Below, in pieces: positions 24,408 through 34,101 of a DNA stretch of 34,105 nucleotides. The notes beneath the pieces are model-generated. The model searched no databases, was not told where the DNA came from, and saw only the letters and a list, made by a program, of their open reading frames with translations. The DNA lies in the NCBI GenBank assembly GCA_001871325.1, contig MNVA01000242.1:1-34105 (forward strand), read 5' to 3'. Numbering within the stretch: position 1 is the first letter of the stretch; each line of letters begins with the position of its first letter. The position numbers were made by a program, and so were the translations under genes. Source of the DNA: Ignavibacteria bacterium CG1_02_37_35 (GTDB lineage: Bacteria > Bacteroidota > Ignavibacteria > Ignavibacteriales > Ignavibacteriaceae).

Positions 24408-25547
24408 ATGAAAATAGAAGAATTCAAAAGTGGTAAATACTTTCAGCAATATCGTTATAAAAGTTTTTCCCCGGCGAAGATAAATGAACTTTGGACATGG
24501 AATGACGGTAAAATAAACACTTTATTGGCGGAGGCAAACCGAAAACTCGGCGCTTTAGATGCGTTTTCGTTACATGCACCGGATATTGATATTTTTATTG
24601 AAATGCATATTGCTAAAGAAGCAATTAAATCAAGCAAAATTGAAGGAACTCGGACTGAAATAGAAGAAGTAATTAAAAAAGGTTCAGATATTGCTCCAGA
24701 ACGTAAAGACGACTGGCGTGAAGTGCAAAACTATATTGAAGCGATAAATTCTTCAATTAGTAATCTGAAAACTCTGCCACTTTCAACAAGATTGTTAAAA
24801 GAAGCACATAAAATTTTATTAAGGGGGGTGAGAGGCGAACACAAAAACCCGGGTGAATTTAGGAACAGTCAAAACTGGATTGGGGGAGCTACGCTTGAAG
24901 ATGCGGCTTTTATTCCACCGGTTCACACAGAAGTGGATGAACTAATGAGCGATTTGGAAAATTTTCTGCACAATAATAAACTGGAAATTCCCGTTCTGAT
25001 TAAGGCTGGAATTGCTCACTATCAGTTTGAAACCATACACCCGTTTCTTGATGGCAATGGAAGGATTGGTCGTTTATTAACGACCTTGTACTTGGTTAGT
25101 GCAGGACTTCTGACAAAACCATCTCTTTATTTATCGGATTATTTTGAGAAACACCGTCAGTTTTATTATGATAAGTTGAATCAAGCGAGAGTGAAAAATG
25201 ATTTAAGCCAATGGCTTAAATTTTTTCTCGTCGGGATAATTGAAACAAGCGAGAAAGGAAGTGATACATTCAAAGCAATATTAAAACTTAAAGAAAAGAT
25301 AGAAGATGAAAAACTGCCCGAACTTGGGAAAAAGTTGCCAACGGCAAAATTGCTAATGAAATATCTTTATAAAAAACCGATCATAAATGCTCAGGATGTT
25401 CACAGTCAATTAGCAGTATCATTACCGACAGCAAATTCGATTCTTTCTGATTTTGTGAGATTGGGAATTTTAAATGAGAAAACCGGCTGGAAAAGAAACA
25501 GAGAATTTGAGTTCACAAATTATTTAAACCTGTTTAAGGATATCTAA
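24408..25547 (+). CDS. Fic family protein AMP-transferase with HTH-like C-terminus
   Basis: 379 residues from ATG 24408 (a GTG at 24396 is the other candidate). N-terminal Fic_N region (FKSGKYFQQYRYKSFSPAKI) is followed by the inhibitory helix motif S75-SKI-E79-G80, matching (S/T)xxxE(G/N), so this is a self-inhibited class II Fic. The catalytic loop HPFLDGNGRIGR is complete at 211-222, with catalytic His211. A C-terminal helix-turn-helix-like segment (LPTAKLLMKYLYKKPIINAQDVHSQLAVSLPTANSIL region, then LGILNEKTGWKRNREFEF) suggests DNA binding, common in this subgroup. Such proteins transfer AMP from ATP to target proteins; targets are usually unknown. The gene stands alone behind a palindromic operator-like array, which suits autoregulation. 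Confidence 0.92.
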   Translation: MKIEEFKSGKYFQQYRYKSFSPAKINELWTWNDGKINTLLAEANRKLGALDAFSLHAPDIDIFIEMHIAKEAIKSSKIEGTRTEIEEVIKKGSDIAPERKDDWREVQNYIEAINSSISNLKTLPLSTRLLKEAHKILLRGVRGEHKNPGEFRNSQNWIGGATLEDAAFIPPVHTEVDELMSDLENFLHNNKLEIPVLIKAGIAHYQFETIHPFLDGNGRIGRLLTTLYLVSAGLLTKPSLYLSDYFEKHRQFYYDKLNQARVKNDLSQWLKFFLVGIIETSEKGSDTFKAILKLKEKIEDEKLPELGKKLPTAKLLMKYLYKKPIINAQDVHSQLAVSLPTANSILSDFVRLGILNEKTGWKRNREFEFTNYLNLFKDI

Positions 25548-25645
25548 GAAGTGTTAATAATTTTGATAATTCGAAGATGGAGAAATCAACTAAAATGACT
25601 TCAAACCGGCAAAAAAATGGGTCAAAATATTTTCTTCCGTTAAAA

Positions 25646-25676
25646 TTGACTTCTATATGGTTTTTCACTAATTTTG
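25646..25676 (+). promoter_or_regulatory. Bacteroidota-type promoter for rplU-rpmA-mdh
   Basis: TTG (25646-25648), 20 bases, then TAATTTTG (25669-25676), a full match to TTG-N20-TAnnTTTG. The expected start of transcription near 25683 leaves a leader of about 25 bases before the rplU ATG, which is preceded by a weak AAGG. Confidence 0.8.
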
Positions 25677-25707
25677 CATACTTAGAAAAGAAAAAAAGGT
25701 AAAAAAT

Positions 25708-26016
25708 ATGTACGCAGTAGTAGAAATTGCAGGTCAGCAATTTAAAGTTTCCGAAAAAAACAAAGTGTATGTTCCGCTTTTAGCCCAAGAACCAAACAGC
25801 GAACTTACATTTGATGCTGTTTTGTTGGCAGGCGATGAAAACGAAACAAAAATTGGAACCCCGTTTTTAGATTCTCCAAAAGTTTATGCTAAAGTTCTTG
25901 AACACGTTCAAGACGAAAAAGTTTTTGTTTTCAAGAAGAAAAGAAGAACAGGGTATGAAAAATTTAACGGGCACCGTCAACAGTTAACAAGAATTGAAAT
26001 TACTAAAATTGGTTAA
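25708..26016 (+). CDS. rplU: 50S ribosomal protein L21
   Basis: 102 residues, normal length. The start MYAVVEIAGQQFKVSEKNKV and the end FKKKRRTGYEKFNGHRQQLTRIEITKI are diagnostic for L21, including the RRTGYxKxxGHRQ block that contacts 23S rRNA. It is followed after 18 bases by rpmA, the nearly universal L21-L27 pairing. Driven by the consensus promoter at 25646. Confidence 0.98.
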   Translation: MYAVVEIAGQQFKVSEKNKVYVPLLAQEPNSELTFDAVLLAGDENETKIGTPFLDSPKVYAKVLEHVQDEKVFVFKKKRRTGYEKFNGHRQQLTRIEITKIG

Positions 26017-26034
26017 AAGGTAAGGAGTTTTAAA

Positions 26035-27241
<1,207 letters not shown>

Positions 27242-27298
27242 TATCACTCTTTTTTATTGGACAGGTTTATAATCTGACCACCGACTCTCATGAAGACG

Positions 27299-27325
27299 AA
27301 AAGGCATCTAACGCAGATGCCTTTT
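27299..27325. terminator. Bidirectional terminator between mdh and the RsbW-like gene
   Basis: A perfect 11-bp stem (AAAAGGCATCT, 27299-27309, with its complement 27315-27325) and a five-base loop, followed by T-rich sequence on the plus strand and, read on the minus strand, by a T run from the left arm. It serves mdh (+) and the convergent gene ending at 27337 (-). Confidence 0.88.
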
Positions 27326-27336
27326 TCGTTTTAAAC

Positions 27337-27747
27337 TTAAAAGGATATTTTTAGAATTGTCTCAGTTCCGGTTGGAGTGACGTTGTGATGCACTTCGTCA
27401 CAGTACACTTTCATTAAATATAGCCCGCGTCCGGAGTCCCTAAATAAATTTTCCGGTTGGGTAGGATCGGGAATTAACGATGGGTCAAATCCAGCTCCTT
27501 CATCTTTTACTTTTATGGTCAGCATTTTTTCTTCAACAATAAAATCAATAAAAACCATTTTTGAAGGATCTTTTTTGTTGGCGTGAATGATAGCGTTAGT
27601 TATAGCCTCTGTTAAAGCCACCATCAACTCCGGAAATCTTTTTTCAGGCAAACCGATTTCCACTGAAATCTGGTTGAAAAATTCCTCTACAACAATAAGA
27701 TTGTTTGGGTCGCTTTTAATTTCAAGATGATAATTTTGTGTTTTCAA
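27337..27747 (-). CDS. RsbW/SpoIIAB-type anti-sigma serine kinase (HATPase_c_2)
   Basis: 136 residues with the GHKL ATP-binding boxes in order: N box EAITNAIIHAN, G1 box DEGAGFDPSLI, and G2 box SGRGLYLMKVYCDEV. The length and layout match stand-alone anti-sigma regulatory kinases, which bind a sigma factor or phosphorylate a STAS anti-anti-sigma partner. No sigma factor or STAS protein is in the window, so the target is unknown. It lies 52 bases after the barrel gene on the same strand and may be transcribed with it and the beta-CASP nuclease. Confidence 0.87.
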   Translation of the reverse strand: MKTQNYHLEIKSDPNNLIVVEEFFNQISVEIGLPEKRFPELMVALTEAITNAIIHANKKDPSKMVFIDFIVEEKMLTIKVKDEGAGFDPSLIPDPTQPENLFRDSGRGLYLMKVYCDEVHHNVTPTGTETILKISF

Positions 27748-27799
27748 AGGAAGTCGATTTTTTTAATAGAAAAATAAGAAAATTAATCGTTTCTACAAT

Positions 27800-29701
27800 T
27801 TAAATATTTAGGATCACCGCAAAGTCGAGGTTAGGTATCTCACTCACTCTTTTTTGATTCAGTGTTACAAATTCATACCAAGCTTTTAATTGAAGTCGAA
27901 CTTTCGAGATGACAGAATAATAGAGTTCAGTTACGGGACCGCGGCTAACGTAATACGAATCAAGCACTTTCTCGTTTTTTTCATACGTAAATGTTTTTAA
28001 TGAAAACTGCCGGTAACCGATGACGAACTGTGCATCCATAAAAAAATAAGCAAGCTGCGGGAGAAAGAATGATTCCTCTAAAAACCGCGTAGGTTTGAGC
28101 GAAAATTCTTTCCACTTTAATTCGCCCTGTTCTGAGTGGCGCAAGTATCCCTTAAATTTCAAATCAATATTTCTCAAGAACCGGAATGATGTTGAATCCA
28201 ACATCTCGAACTGCCGGAAGGAATAACTTTTGTAATTTGGATTTAAATCTTCATAATCGTAAACAGTATAATTTGCCGAGACTTCAAAAGAGTTGTAGGA
28301 TTTTAATCGCTGACCTGAAAAAGTCCCTCCCGATTTCAGTTTCAAAACACGGTTAACGTTATTGTTAGAACTGCGCTGCGATGAGATATAAACCAAATTA
28401 TTTATTGTCCCTTCCGTTGTAGTGAAAAATTCAAAATAAGGATTTAAGAGCCGTGTGTACCGGATTTTAACTATTGAGAGAAGTTCGTCTCTGTCATCGT
28501 AATTTTCTCTGCTTGGTGTATCGTACGTAAGTTTGTTATGAAAAAGACTTAAAGAGATGTTGTCCTTAGTAGAAAGATAATAGTTGCTTAAAATAGTAAC
28601 GCTCGTGCGTCGTGTGAAATTATTTTTTTGCGATTCAAGCGTATTTCTTTGTTCAAAGAAAAAAGGATTTGCTCCTTCAAAAGTATTGGCAGAATGTTTT
28701 TCGTCCCGTTCGGTAAAAGCCGACTTTATAAGAAGATGGAAATCTTTCTTATGGTATTCGACTTCGCCCTCAAGATCAAGCTTAAGTTCGTGAATTTCCG
28801 TATCGAAAACCGTCTGTAATGATGAAGCAGATTTATACTTTGTGTCTCTAAAAATTTTCCTCCAAAGGACGGAACTGTGCAAATTTAAATCTGTATTCGG
28901 TAAAAATTGAAAATATTTAAGAGAATCATCAAACCGGAAATTGTTTTCTTTTCTGCTTTGAATATTATTAACTACCGAATACTCTCTTCGAGTCAAAGAA
29001 TCAGCCTCGTAATAAAAATCCTTCCTGGTTTCGAAATAGGAAACAGTCAGGATATTCCCGATATATTCAGAAAATTTATTTGCCGCAGAAATTCCAAAAT
29101 CGCGGAGATTGTTTTTTCTGGGTAAAATAGCTTCTTCTTTAATTTTTACCGAAGAAACCAATTCAAACCCATCGCCTGCATTTGTTTTTACGCCCCCCTC
29201 TCCGCCGTATAAAATACCGTCGTCGTGAACTCCGATTTGCCGGTTACTGGAGTAGCCGGCAAAAGGGGCAATAAAAATTTCGGGAGCAAAAGTATAACGC
29301 GGAACAAAAACAAAACTTGATTGTTCGGCAGAATTTATTCCTATCTTTCTTGAATCGGAAAGGATTGAATGATTGACTGCAAATCCGCCCGAAATGTTTT
29401 CATTCAAATGGTAAACAGATCCAAAAGAAAAAAAATGCTCATCTTTTATGCTTTTATCAGCTGATCTAATGAGGGTTGATCCATAATTTTCCTTCACAAA
29501 AAATGAGAAATCGGAAAATGAATTGGTGTAAAGGAAATTTGTTTGGAGTTGATACGTGGAAAGAAGTTTGTTGAGTTTGGTTTCTAAAAAATTTAATGAA
29601 TCAACTTTAACCAGCACGGAAAGAGAGTCCCGGTTGCCTTCGTTCTGCGCAGCAATTTGCTGAACCCCCCATGAAAAAAGGATGAAGAATAAATATTTCA
29701 T
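27800..29701 (-). CDS. Predicted outer-membrane beta-barrel protein, unknown function
   Basis: 633 residues from ATG 29701, chosen because it places a signal peptide (MKYLFFILFSWGVQQIAAQ) right at the N-terminus; an in-frame TTG 33 bases upstream would add an unlikely leader. The body is rich in aromatic residues in alternating strands (for example SFSDFSFFVKENYG, HFFSFGSVYHLNENISGGFA, VFVPRYTFAPEIFIAPFAGY), with Ser/Thr/Asn turns, and ends NLDFAVILNI, consistent with a barrel C-terminus. No cysteine-based lipobox, TonB plug or enzymatic motif is visible. I do not recognise the family; the barrel call is a judgement from the sequence pattern. Confidence 0.65.
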   Translation of the reverse strand: MKYLFFILFSWGVQQIAAQNEGNRDSLSVLVKVDSLNFLETKLNKLLSTYQLQTNFLYTNSFSDFSFFVKENYGSTLIRSADKSIKDEHFFSFGSVYHLNENISGGFAVNHSILSDSRKIGINSAEQSSFVFVPRYTFAPEIFIAPFAGYSSNRQIGVHDDGILYGGEGGVKTNAGDGFELVSSVKIKEEAILPRKNNLRDFGISAANKFSEYIGNILTVSYFETRKDFYYEADSLTRREYSVVNNIQSRKENNFRFDDSLKYFQFLPNTDLNLHSSVLWRKIFRDTKYKSASSLQTVFDTEIHELKLDLEGEVEYHKKDFHLLIKSAFTERDEKHSANTFEGANPFFFEQRNTLESQKNNFTRRTSVTILSNYYLSTKDNISLSLFHNKLTYDTPSRENYDDRDELLSIVKIRYTRLLNPYFEFFTTTEGTINNLVYISSQRSSNNNVNRVLKLKSGGTFSGQRLKSYNSFEVSANYTVYDYEDLNPNYKSYSFRQFEMLDSTSFRFLRNIDLKFKGYLRHSEQGELKWKEFSLKPTRFLEESFFLPQLAYFFMDAQFVIGYRQFSLKTFTYEKNEKVLDSYYVSRGPVTELYYSVISKVRLQLKAWYEFVTLNQKRVSEIPNLDFAVILNI

Positions 29702-29774
29702 TTTAAATAACCGGGCATTTTTTGCTGTGAGCAAAATTAATTAGGATAGAGATGAAAAATATATTCCGCATAAT

Positions 29775-31172
29775 CTATAAACTGAAAACATCTCCGCGTG
29801 AAGGAATGATAATTTGACTGAACCCCACAGAGTGTAATCTATCCCGGAATTTTATTTGTTGGTCTTCATCTCCATGAACGATAAAGAAGTTTTTCATTTT
29901 TATCTTATCAAATTTGCTGCAATAATCTATCAACTCGTTGGCGTCTGCGTGAGCGCTTAAAGAGTTGAGGACGATAACCTCAGCGTTCAATTGAAATATT
30001 TCCCCGAAGATTTTTACTTCCGGTTGTCGTTCAACAATTCTTCTTCCCAAAGTATGTTCGGCGCAATATCCTACGATCAAGATGATGTTATTCGGATTCC
30101 CGATATTGTTAGCAAGATGATGCTGAATTCTCCCGGCTTCCGCCATTCCCGATGCAGAAATGATCATTACCGGTCCGTTAATTTCATTCAACTTTTTTGA
30201 ATCTTCAACATCGGTGATATATTTCAACTTCTCAAATCCGAACGGGTCGTGATGTTTGTTCATGAAACTTATCGTTTCTTTGTCGAAACATTCAGGATGC
30301 AGTCTAAAAATTGCCGTTGTATTTACCGATAACGGACTATCCACAAAAATAGGAATAGACGGGACTAATCCCTTTTCAAAAATTTGATTAAGCAAATAAA
30401 CAAGCTCCTGTGTCCTTCCCACGCTGAACGACGGAACAATAATTTTTGCTTTTCGTTGAATTGCTTTCTTCAAAACTGCTGTCAGACTTTCTTCCGATTT
30501 GTCAAATGTCTCATGAAATCTTCCTCCGTAGGTACTCTCACAAATAAAATAATCAACATCGGGAATTTTCTCAGGATCTTTGAGGATTGGCAAATCCGGT
30601 CTTCCAAGGTCACCGGAAAAACCGAATGTAAACTCTTTACCATTTTCTTTTATGTTTAAATAAACGATGGCTGAACCCAAAATATGTCCGGCATCGTAAA
30701 AAGTTACTGAAATGTTGTCATCAATTTTAAAAGTGCGGTGATAATTTAATCCAACGAACAGCGCCATCGTTTCATGCACATCCTGTTGTGTGTAGAGCGG
30801 TTCAAAAAGATTTTTATTTTGCTTTTTTCTTTTTTTATTAACATACTCAACGTCTTTTTCTTGAATATGCGCGCTATCTAAAAGCATTACCGAGCAAAGA
30901 TCGCGGGTTGCTAAAGTAGCGTAGATGTTGCCGTGAAAGCCTTTCTTTACAAGGTTAGGAAGGTTTCCCGCGTGGTCAATATGCGCGTGAGAAAGAATAA
31001 CAAAATCAATCTCTTCCGGGTCGAAAAACTCGAAGGTTCTGTTTAATTCAAATGATTCCTTTCGTTTTCCCTGGACCAATCCGGCATCAAGAATAAACTT
31101 TTTTTCGCCAACTTTAAAATAATGAAGTGAGCCTGTTACGGTTTTTGCCGCGCCGATGAACTGAAGTTCCAT
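29775..31172 (-). CDS. Beta-CASP metallo-beta-lactamase-fold ribonuclease
   Basis: 465 residues. The metal-binding core is complete: HAHIDHAGNLP (HxHxDH), GHILGSA with the following GFSGDLGR, and later LSAHADANELIDY and FIVHGDEDQ. The beta-CASP cap motifs SFSVGRTQELVYLL and SASGMAEAGRIQHHLA are present. This is the YSH1/CPSF-73-like bacterial group (COG1236), which cleaves RNA endo- or exonucleolytically, probably in mRNA turnover. The protein is cytoplasmic. An AGAGGAAAAC Shine-Dalgarno precedes the ATG. The gene begins 167 bases from the divergent nuoA start and may lead a three-gene minus-strand run. Confidence 0.93.
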   Translation of the reverse strand: MELQFIGAAKTVTGSLHYFKVGEKKFILDAGLVQGKRKESFELNRTFEFFDPEEIDFVILSHAHIDHAGNLPNLVKKGFHGNIYATLATRDLCSVMLLDSAHIQEKDVEYVNKKRKKQNKNLFEPLYTQQDVHETMALFVGLNYHRTFKIDDNISVTFYDAGHILGSAIVYLNIKENGKEFTFGFSGDLGRPDLPILKDPEKIPDVDYFICESTYGGRFHETFDKSEESLTAVLKKAIQRKAKIIVPSFSVGRTQELVYLLNQIFEKGLVPSIPIFVDSPLSVNTTAIFRLHPECFDKETISFMNKHHDPFGFEKLKYITDVEDSKKLNEINGPVMIISASGMAEAGRIQHHLANNIGNPNNIILIVGYCAEHTLGRRIVERQPEVKIFGEIFQLNAEVIVLNSLSAHADANELIDYCSKFDKIKMKNFFIVHGDEDQQIKFRDRLHSVGFSQIIIPSRGDVFSL

Positions 31173-31284
31173 AGTTTTCCTCTGTTTGAATTATTCCTAC
31201 ATTAAAATAAAATTTTTTTCTTGAATTGGCTAAACAATTTTCTGTATGTTTTATAAAAATATTCAATCTAAAGCCGGTACTAAA

Positions 31285-31315
31285 TTGACATTCAAGCGTA
31301 TTTATGATAAATTTG
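31285..31315 (+). promoter_or_regulatory. Bacteroidota-type promoter for the nuo operon
   Basis: TTG (31285-31287), 20 bases, then TAAATTTG (31308-31315), a full consensus match. Transcription should begin near 31322, downstream of an in-frame ATG at 31304, so nuoA translation must start at 31340. Confidence 0.8.
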
Positions 31316-31339
31316 AATACAAAAAAATTAAAAGATAAA

Positions 31340-31708
31340 ATGCTGATTGACTATATCCCCATATTCTTAGTTTTCGGTTTCGCGATCCTTTTTTCAGCGG
31401 CTGTTGTTTATTCCTCAAGCCTTTTCGGACCGCAAAGACCAAACTCAGAAAAACTCTCGACTTACGAAAGCGGAATGAAACCAATCGGAACTACACACGA
31501 TCGGGTGTCGGTAAAGTATTATATCGTTGCAATGCTCTTTATCATTTTCGATCTGGAAGTGATCTTTGTGTACCCGTGGGCAGTGCAGTTTAAAAAACTT
31601 TTTACCGAGTTTGGAATTTCTATCTTCTTTTCAATGTTACTCTTTTTAGTAGTGTTTGAGATAGGTTTTCTTTATGCTTATAAAAAAGGCGGTTTCAAAT
31701 GGGATTAG
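31340..31708 (+). CDS. nuoA: NADH-quinone oxidoreductase subunit A
   Basis: 122 residues from ATG 31340; an earlier ATG at 31304 lies inside the promoter and gives a non-family N-terminal extension. Three transmembrane segments (about 5-27, 58-80 and 88-110) and the family block [32 protein letters not shown], in which the conserved Glu/Asp of FDLEVIF lies in the second membrane helix. NuoA is a small membrane subunit next to the quinone pocket of complex I. Its end overlaps nuoB by ten bases. Confidence 0.95.
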   Translation: MLIDYIPIFLVFGFAILFSAAVVYSSSLFGPQRPNSEKLSTYESGMKPIGTTHDRVSVKYYIVAMLFIIFDLEVIFVYPWAVQFKKLFTEFGISIFFSMLLFLVVFEIGFLYAYKKGGFKWD

Positions 31709-32238
31709 AAAGTAAATTAACAAATGATGGATTTTTCACAACAACCATTGATGCATTAGCTTCATGGGCAAGGGAAAATTCTGTCTGGCCTATGCCGATG
31801 GGAATTTCCTGCTGTGCTATCGAAATGATGGCTGTTGGCGATCCCAAATATGATATTGCACGGTTTGGTTCTGAAGTTATGCGCTTTACTCCGCGCCAGT
31901 GCGATCTCATGATCGTTGCCGGAACGGTTACTTATAAGATGGCTCACGTCGTAAAAAAAATATTTGATCAAATGCCGGAACCCAAATGGGTAATTGCAAT
32001 GGGCGCTTGCACTTCCTCCGGCGGAATGTACAGAAGCTATAATGTTGTCCAGGGTATTGACCAATTTTTACCCGTTGATGTTTATGCTGCCGGATGCCCT
32101 CCAAGACCGGAAAATCTTTTAAATGCGTTAATGCAGATACAAGAAAAAATTGGAAAAACCCGTGTAAAAGATTTTCCTGATGCCCAACAATCGGGTTTTG
32201 ATACAAAACCGACGGATCTCTCTCTCTCAAAAAATTAA
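31699..32238 (+). CDS. nuoB: NADH-quinone oxidoreductase subunit B
   Basis: 179 residues. Carries the terminal [4Fe-4S] cluster N2 that passes electrons to quinone. The four ligands are visible: Cys38-Cys39 ([11 protein letters not shown]), Cys104 ([11 protein letters not shown]) and Cys133 (AAGCPPRPE). The block [23 protein letters not shown] is typical. The start ATG is within the 3' end of nuoA (ten-base overlap), so translation is coupled. Complete, with a ~25-residue polar tail. Confidence 0.97.
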   Translation: MGLESKLTNDGFFTTTIDALASWARENSVWPMPMGISCCAIEMMAVGDPKYDIARFGSEVMRFTPRQCDLMIVAGTVTYKMAHVVKKIFDQMPEPKWVIAMGACTSSGGMYRSYNVVQGIDQFLPVDVYAAGCPPRPENLLNALMQIQEKIGKTRVKDFPDAQQSGFDTKPTDLSLSKN

Positions 32239-32244
32239 AGAGCT

Positions 32245-32727
32245 ATGAAAGAATTACTGAAAGAAAAATTAGCGAAACAATTCACGACTGTTCAATTTGA
32301 ATTTATTGAACAATTTGATGAATTGACTTTGAAGTTTGATAAATCTGCAATCGTAAACGTTTGTGCATTTCTAAAAGATGAAGATGGTTTGAAGTTCAAT
32401 TTTTGTGAAGACGTTACGGCGGTTGATTGGGCGACACGAAAAAAGAGATTTACCGTTGTGTATCACATTTTTTCTATGGAAAATAAATTCCGCCTTTGTC
32501 TAAAAGTTGACCTTGACGATAGTGAATGTTCTATCGAGTCCGTTTCTTCAATTTGGAAAGCTGCTAATTGGGCGGAGCGCGAAGCTTATGATATGTATGG
32601 GATTACCTTCCTCAATCATCCTGACCTAAGGCGAATGTATATGCCGGAAGATTTTGAATATCATCCATTGAGAAAAGAATTTCCGCTGATGGGAATTCCA
32701 GGCTCAGTCCCACTTCCGAAAAAATAA
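32245..32727 (+). CDS. nuoC: NADH-quinone oxidoreductase subunit C (30 kDa)
   Basis: 160 residues, a stand-alone NuoC rather than the fused NuoCD of enterobacteria. The signature is at the C-terminal half: WKAANWAEREAYDMYGITFL, then HPDLRRMYMPEDFEYHPLRK and EFPLMG. Part of the peripheral arm that connects the hydrophilic subunits to the quinone site. Six bases after nuoB and 13 before nuoD. Confidence 0.96.
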   Translation: MKELLKEKLAKQFTTVQFEFIEQFDELTLKFDKSAIVNVCAFLKDEDGLKFNFCEDVTAVDWATRKKRFTVVYHIFSMENKFRLCLKVDLDDSECSIESVSSIWKAANWAEREAYDMYGITFLNHPDLRRMYMPEDFEYHPLRKEFPLMGIPGSVPLPKK

Positions 32728-32740
32728 TGAGTTTATGTAA

Positions 32741-33994
32741 ATGCAAAAATTAACAAAAGAAAATGCTCATCCTAAGATAGTTCAAACACTGCTTGGCGCT
32801 GATACAAATATTACGATTGAAGATGCGTTAGAAAATGAAATGATCTTGAATATGGGTCCACAGCACCCGGCAACGCATGGTGTTTTGCGGCTGCTCCTTC
32901 GATTGGACGGCGAGACGGTTATTGCTTGCGTTCCCGAATTAGGTTATCTCCATCGCGGATACGAAAAGATGGCTGAGAACATGTCGTATCTTGAATTCAT
33001 TCCTCACACCGACCGTTTGGATTATATTTCCCCTCCGGCAAACAATGTTGCTTACGCATTAGCCGTAGAAAAACTTGCAGGAATTATTGCTCCTCCACGT
33101 GCGCAATACATACGTATGCTTCTTGCAGAACTTGCAAGAATGTGTTCGCATCTGGTCGCTATCGGCGCGCTTGCAATGGATGTTGGCGCGTTAACGGTTT
33201 TTCTTTGGGGACTGCGCGAACGTGAAAAAATTCTTGATTTTTTTGATGTTATTTGCGGCGCACGTTTTACAACAAGCTACACAAGAATCGGCGGCGTTGC
33301 TTCAGACGTTACTTCCGATACGATGAGAAATATTATTACTTTTATCAATCAGTTTGAAGAAAAAATTGATGAGATGGAACGCCTGCTTAACGGGAACAGA
33401 ATTTTTGTAGAACGGTTAGAAGGCGTTGGAGTAATTTCCAAAGATGATGCTATTGATATTGGCTTCACCGGTCCAAATTTGCGCGCAAGTGGTGTTGCGT
33501 TTGATTTAAGGAGAGCGACTCCTTATCTTTTTTATAATGAGATGGACTTTAAAATTCCCGTTTATACTGAAGGCGATTGCCTGGCGAGATATTTTGTTCG
33601 TGCAGATGAATTACGTGAAAGCGCAAAGATCATTCGTCAGGTGATTGATAAAATGCCTAACGGCGAAGTAATGCTGAACAGTCCGAAAAAAGTTCTGCCG
33701 AGGAAAATCGAGATTTACACCAAAATGGAAGAGCTGATTCATGACTTTATGATCGTGAACTTTGGTATCAATCCTCCAGTTGGAGAAGTGTATCACGCTG
33801 TTGAAAATCCAAAAGGTGAACTTGGTTTTTACATTGTTAGTAAAGGCGAAGGACACCCTTGGAAGATGAAGATCAGGTCGCCCTCGTTTGCTAATATTCA
33901 GGCAATACCTCACTTAGTTAAAGGGCAAATGATCTCGGATGTTGTAGCAATTGTCGGTTCAATTGATCCGATAATGGGCGAAGCAGACAAATAA
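32741..33994 (+). CDS. nuoD: NADH-quinone oxidoreductase subunit D (49 kDa)
   Basis: 417 residues. Forms the quinone-binding cavity with NuoB. NMGPQHPATHGVLRLLLRLDGE and ELGYLHRGYEKMAE are present near the N-terminus, with the quinone-site His of HPATHG; the C-terminal block is GEGHPWKMKIRSPSF and SIDPIMGEADK, the standard ending. About 25 residues precede the conserved part. The gene is complete. The downstream 111 bases contain repeats rather than another nuo gene, so further subunits, if in this operon, begin beyond the window. Confidence 0.97.
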   Translation: MQKLTKENAHPKIVQTLLGADTNITIEDALENEMILNMGPQHPATHGVLRLLLRLDGETVIACVPELGYLHRGYEKMAENMSYLEFIPHTDRLDYISPPANNVAYALAVEKLAGIIAPPRAQYIRMLLAELARMCSHLVAIGALAMDVGALTVFLWGLREREKILDFFDVICGARFTTSYTRIGGVASDVTSDTMRNIITFINQFEEKIDEMERLLNGNRIFVERLEGVGVISKDDAIDIGFTGPNLRASGVAFDLRRATPYLFYNEMDFKIPVYTEGDCLARYFVRADELRESAKIIRQVIDKMPNGEVMLNSPKKVLPRKIEIYTKMEELIHDFMIVNFGINPPVGEVYHAVENPKGELGFYIVSKGEGHPWKMKIRSPSFANIQAIPHLVKGQMISDVVAIVGSIDPIMGEADK

Positions 33995-33997
33995 TAA

Positions 33998-34025
33998 TTA
34001 CGAATTAGGAATTAGGAATTAGGAA
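33998..34025 (+). repeat. Heptamer tandem repeat (TTAGGAA) after nuoD
   Basis: Starting three bases after the nuoD stop: TTACGAA, TTAGGAA, TTAGGAA, TTAGGAA. The unit is the complement, in another phase, of the TAATTCC heptamer near efp (18038-18072). Confidence 0.9.
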
Positions 34026-34062
34026 TGAACGCCAAATCGTAATTCCAAATAATGAAATTGGT

Positions 34063-34101
34063 TTTAATCCCGTTAGGGATTAAATGTTGGTAGAATAAAA
34101 T
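34063..34101 (+). repeat. Hairpin (REP-like) repeat at the right end
   Basis: A perfect 9-bp stem, TTTAATCCC (34063-34071) and GGGATTAAA (34076-34084), with a GTTA loop, followed by TGTTGGTAGAATAAAA. I recall very similar sequences as dispersed intergenic repeats in Bacteroidota/Chlorobi-group genomes; only one copy lies in this window, and it may continue past the edge. Confidence 0.55.

Noticed and set aside
29702-29734. Longer N-terminus of the barrel protein from TTG 29734
   Set aside because: It would put eleven polar/charged residues in front of a complete signal peptide; ATG 29701 is the better start.
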